This document shows positions 5,478 to 5,498 of a stretch of 5,498 nucleotides of DNA, in pieces. The stretch is from Methylococcales bacterium (lineage in GTDB: Bacteria > Pseudomonadota > Gammaproteobacteria > Methylococcales > Methylomonadaceae). The stretch is from positions 1 through 5,498 of the forward strand of contig JAGLUC010000249.1 of the NCBI GenBank assembly GCA_023134955.1, written 5' to 3'. The translations under genes and the position numbers were made by a program. How positions within the stretch are numbered: position 1 is the stretch's first letter; each line of letters opens with the position of its first letter. The notes beneath the pieces were generated by a model. It did no database searches, was not told where the DNA came from, and saw only the letters and a program-made list of their open reading frames with translations.

Positions 5478-5498
5478 AAGAGAATATATATTTACCCG

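Overview
The window is AT-rich bacterial DNA carrying a flagellar and chemotaxis locus of gammaproteobacterial type. Three minus-strand genes (flgA, then flgM, then flgN) stand back to back with two plus-strand genes (cheV, then cheR). This grouping is known from polar-flagellated Gammaproteobacteria such as Pseudomonas, Vibrio and Shewanella. The low GC and the palindromic repeats resemble some marine or methanotrophic/sulfur-oxidising lineages, but the genus cannot be fixed from this sequence.

Layout: 1-460 has no convincing gene. It begins with a perfect 7-bp hairpin that may be the edge of a repeat lying mostly outside the window. Around 300-345 it contains a striking cluster of five GTGAC/GTCAC pentamers spaced about one helical turn apart, with related two-pentamer sites at about 208 and 430. 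461-994 (minus) is a small XRE-type helix-turn-helix protein of unknown role. 1130-1206 (minus) is a complete tRNA-Arg(CCT) gene with an encoded CCA. The regulator and the repeat zone lie on the 3' side of this tRNA, where integrated islands usually sit. 1344-2144 (minus) holds flgM and flgN, 9 bp apart. 2221-2922 (minus) is flgA. 2923-3389 is the divergent spacer, with a sigma-54-like promoter for flgA and a palindromic MITE-like repeat nested in a second inverted repeat. 3390-4322 (plus) is cheV and 4398-5276 (plus) is cheR. 5310-5475 is a second MITE-like palindrome, whose far end could terminate transcription from cheR.

How the genes work together: FlgA helps build the periplasmic P ring. 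FlgM restrains the flagellar sigma factor FliA (sigma-28) until the hook is finished. FlgN is the export chaperone for the hook-filament junction proteins. CheV couples receptors to the CheA kinase and has its own phosphorylatable receiver domain. CheR methylates the receptors for adaptation. The candidate promoters fit the known hierarchy: sigma-54 for flgA, and sigma-28 for flgMN as a feedback loop. No clearly new multi-gene system is present. The parts most worth a second look are the phased GTGAC array and the two palindromic elements.
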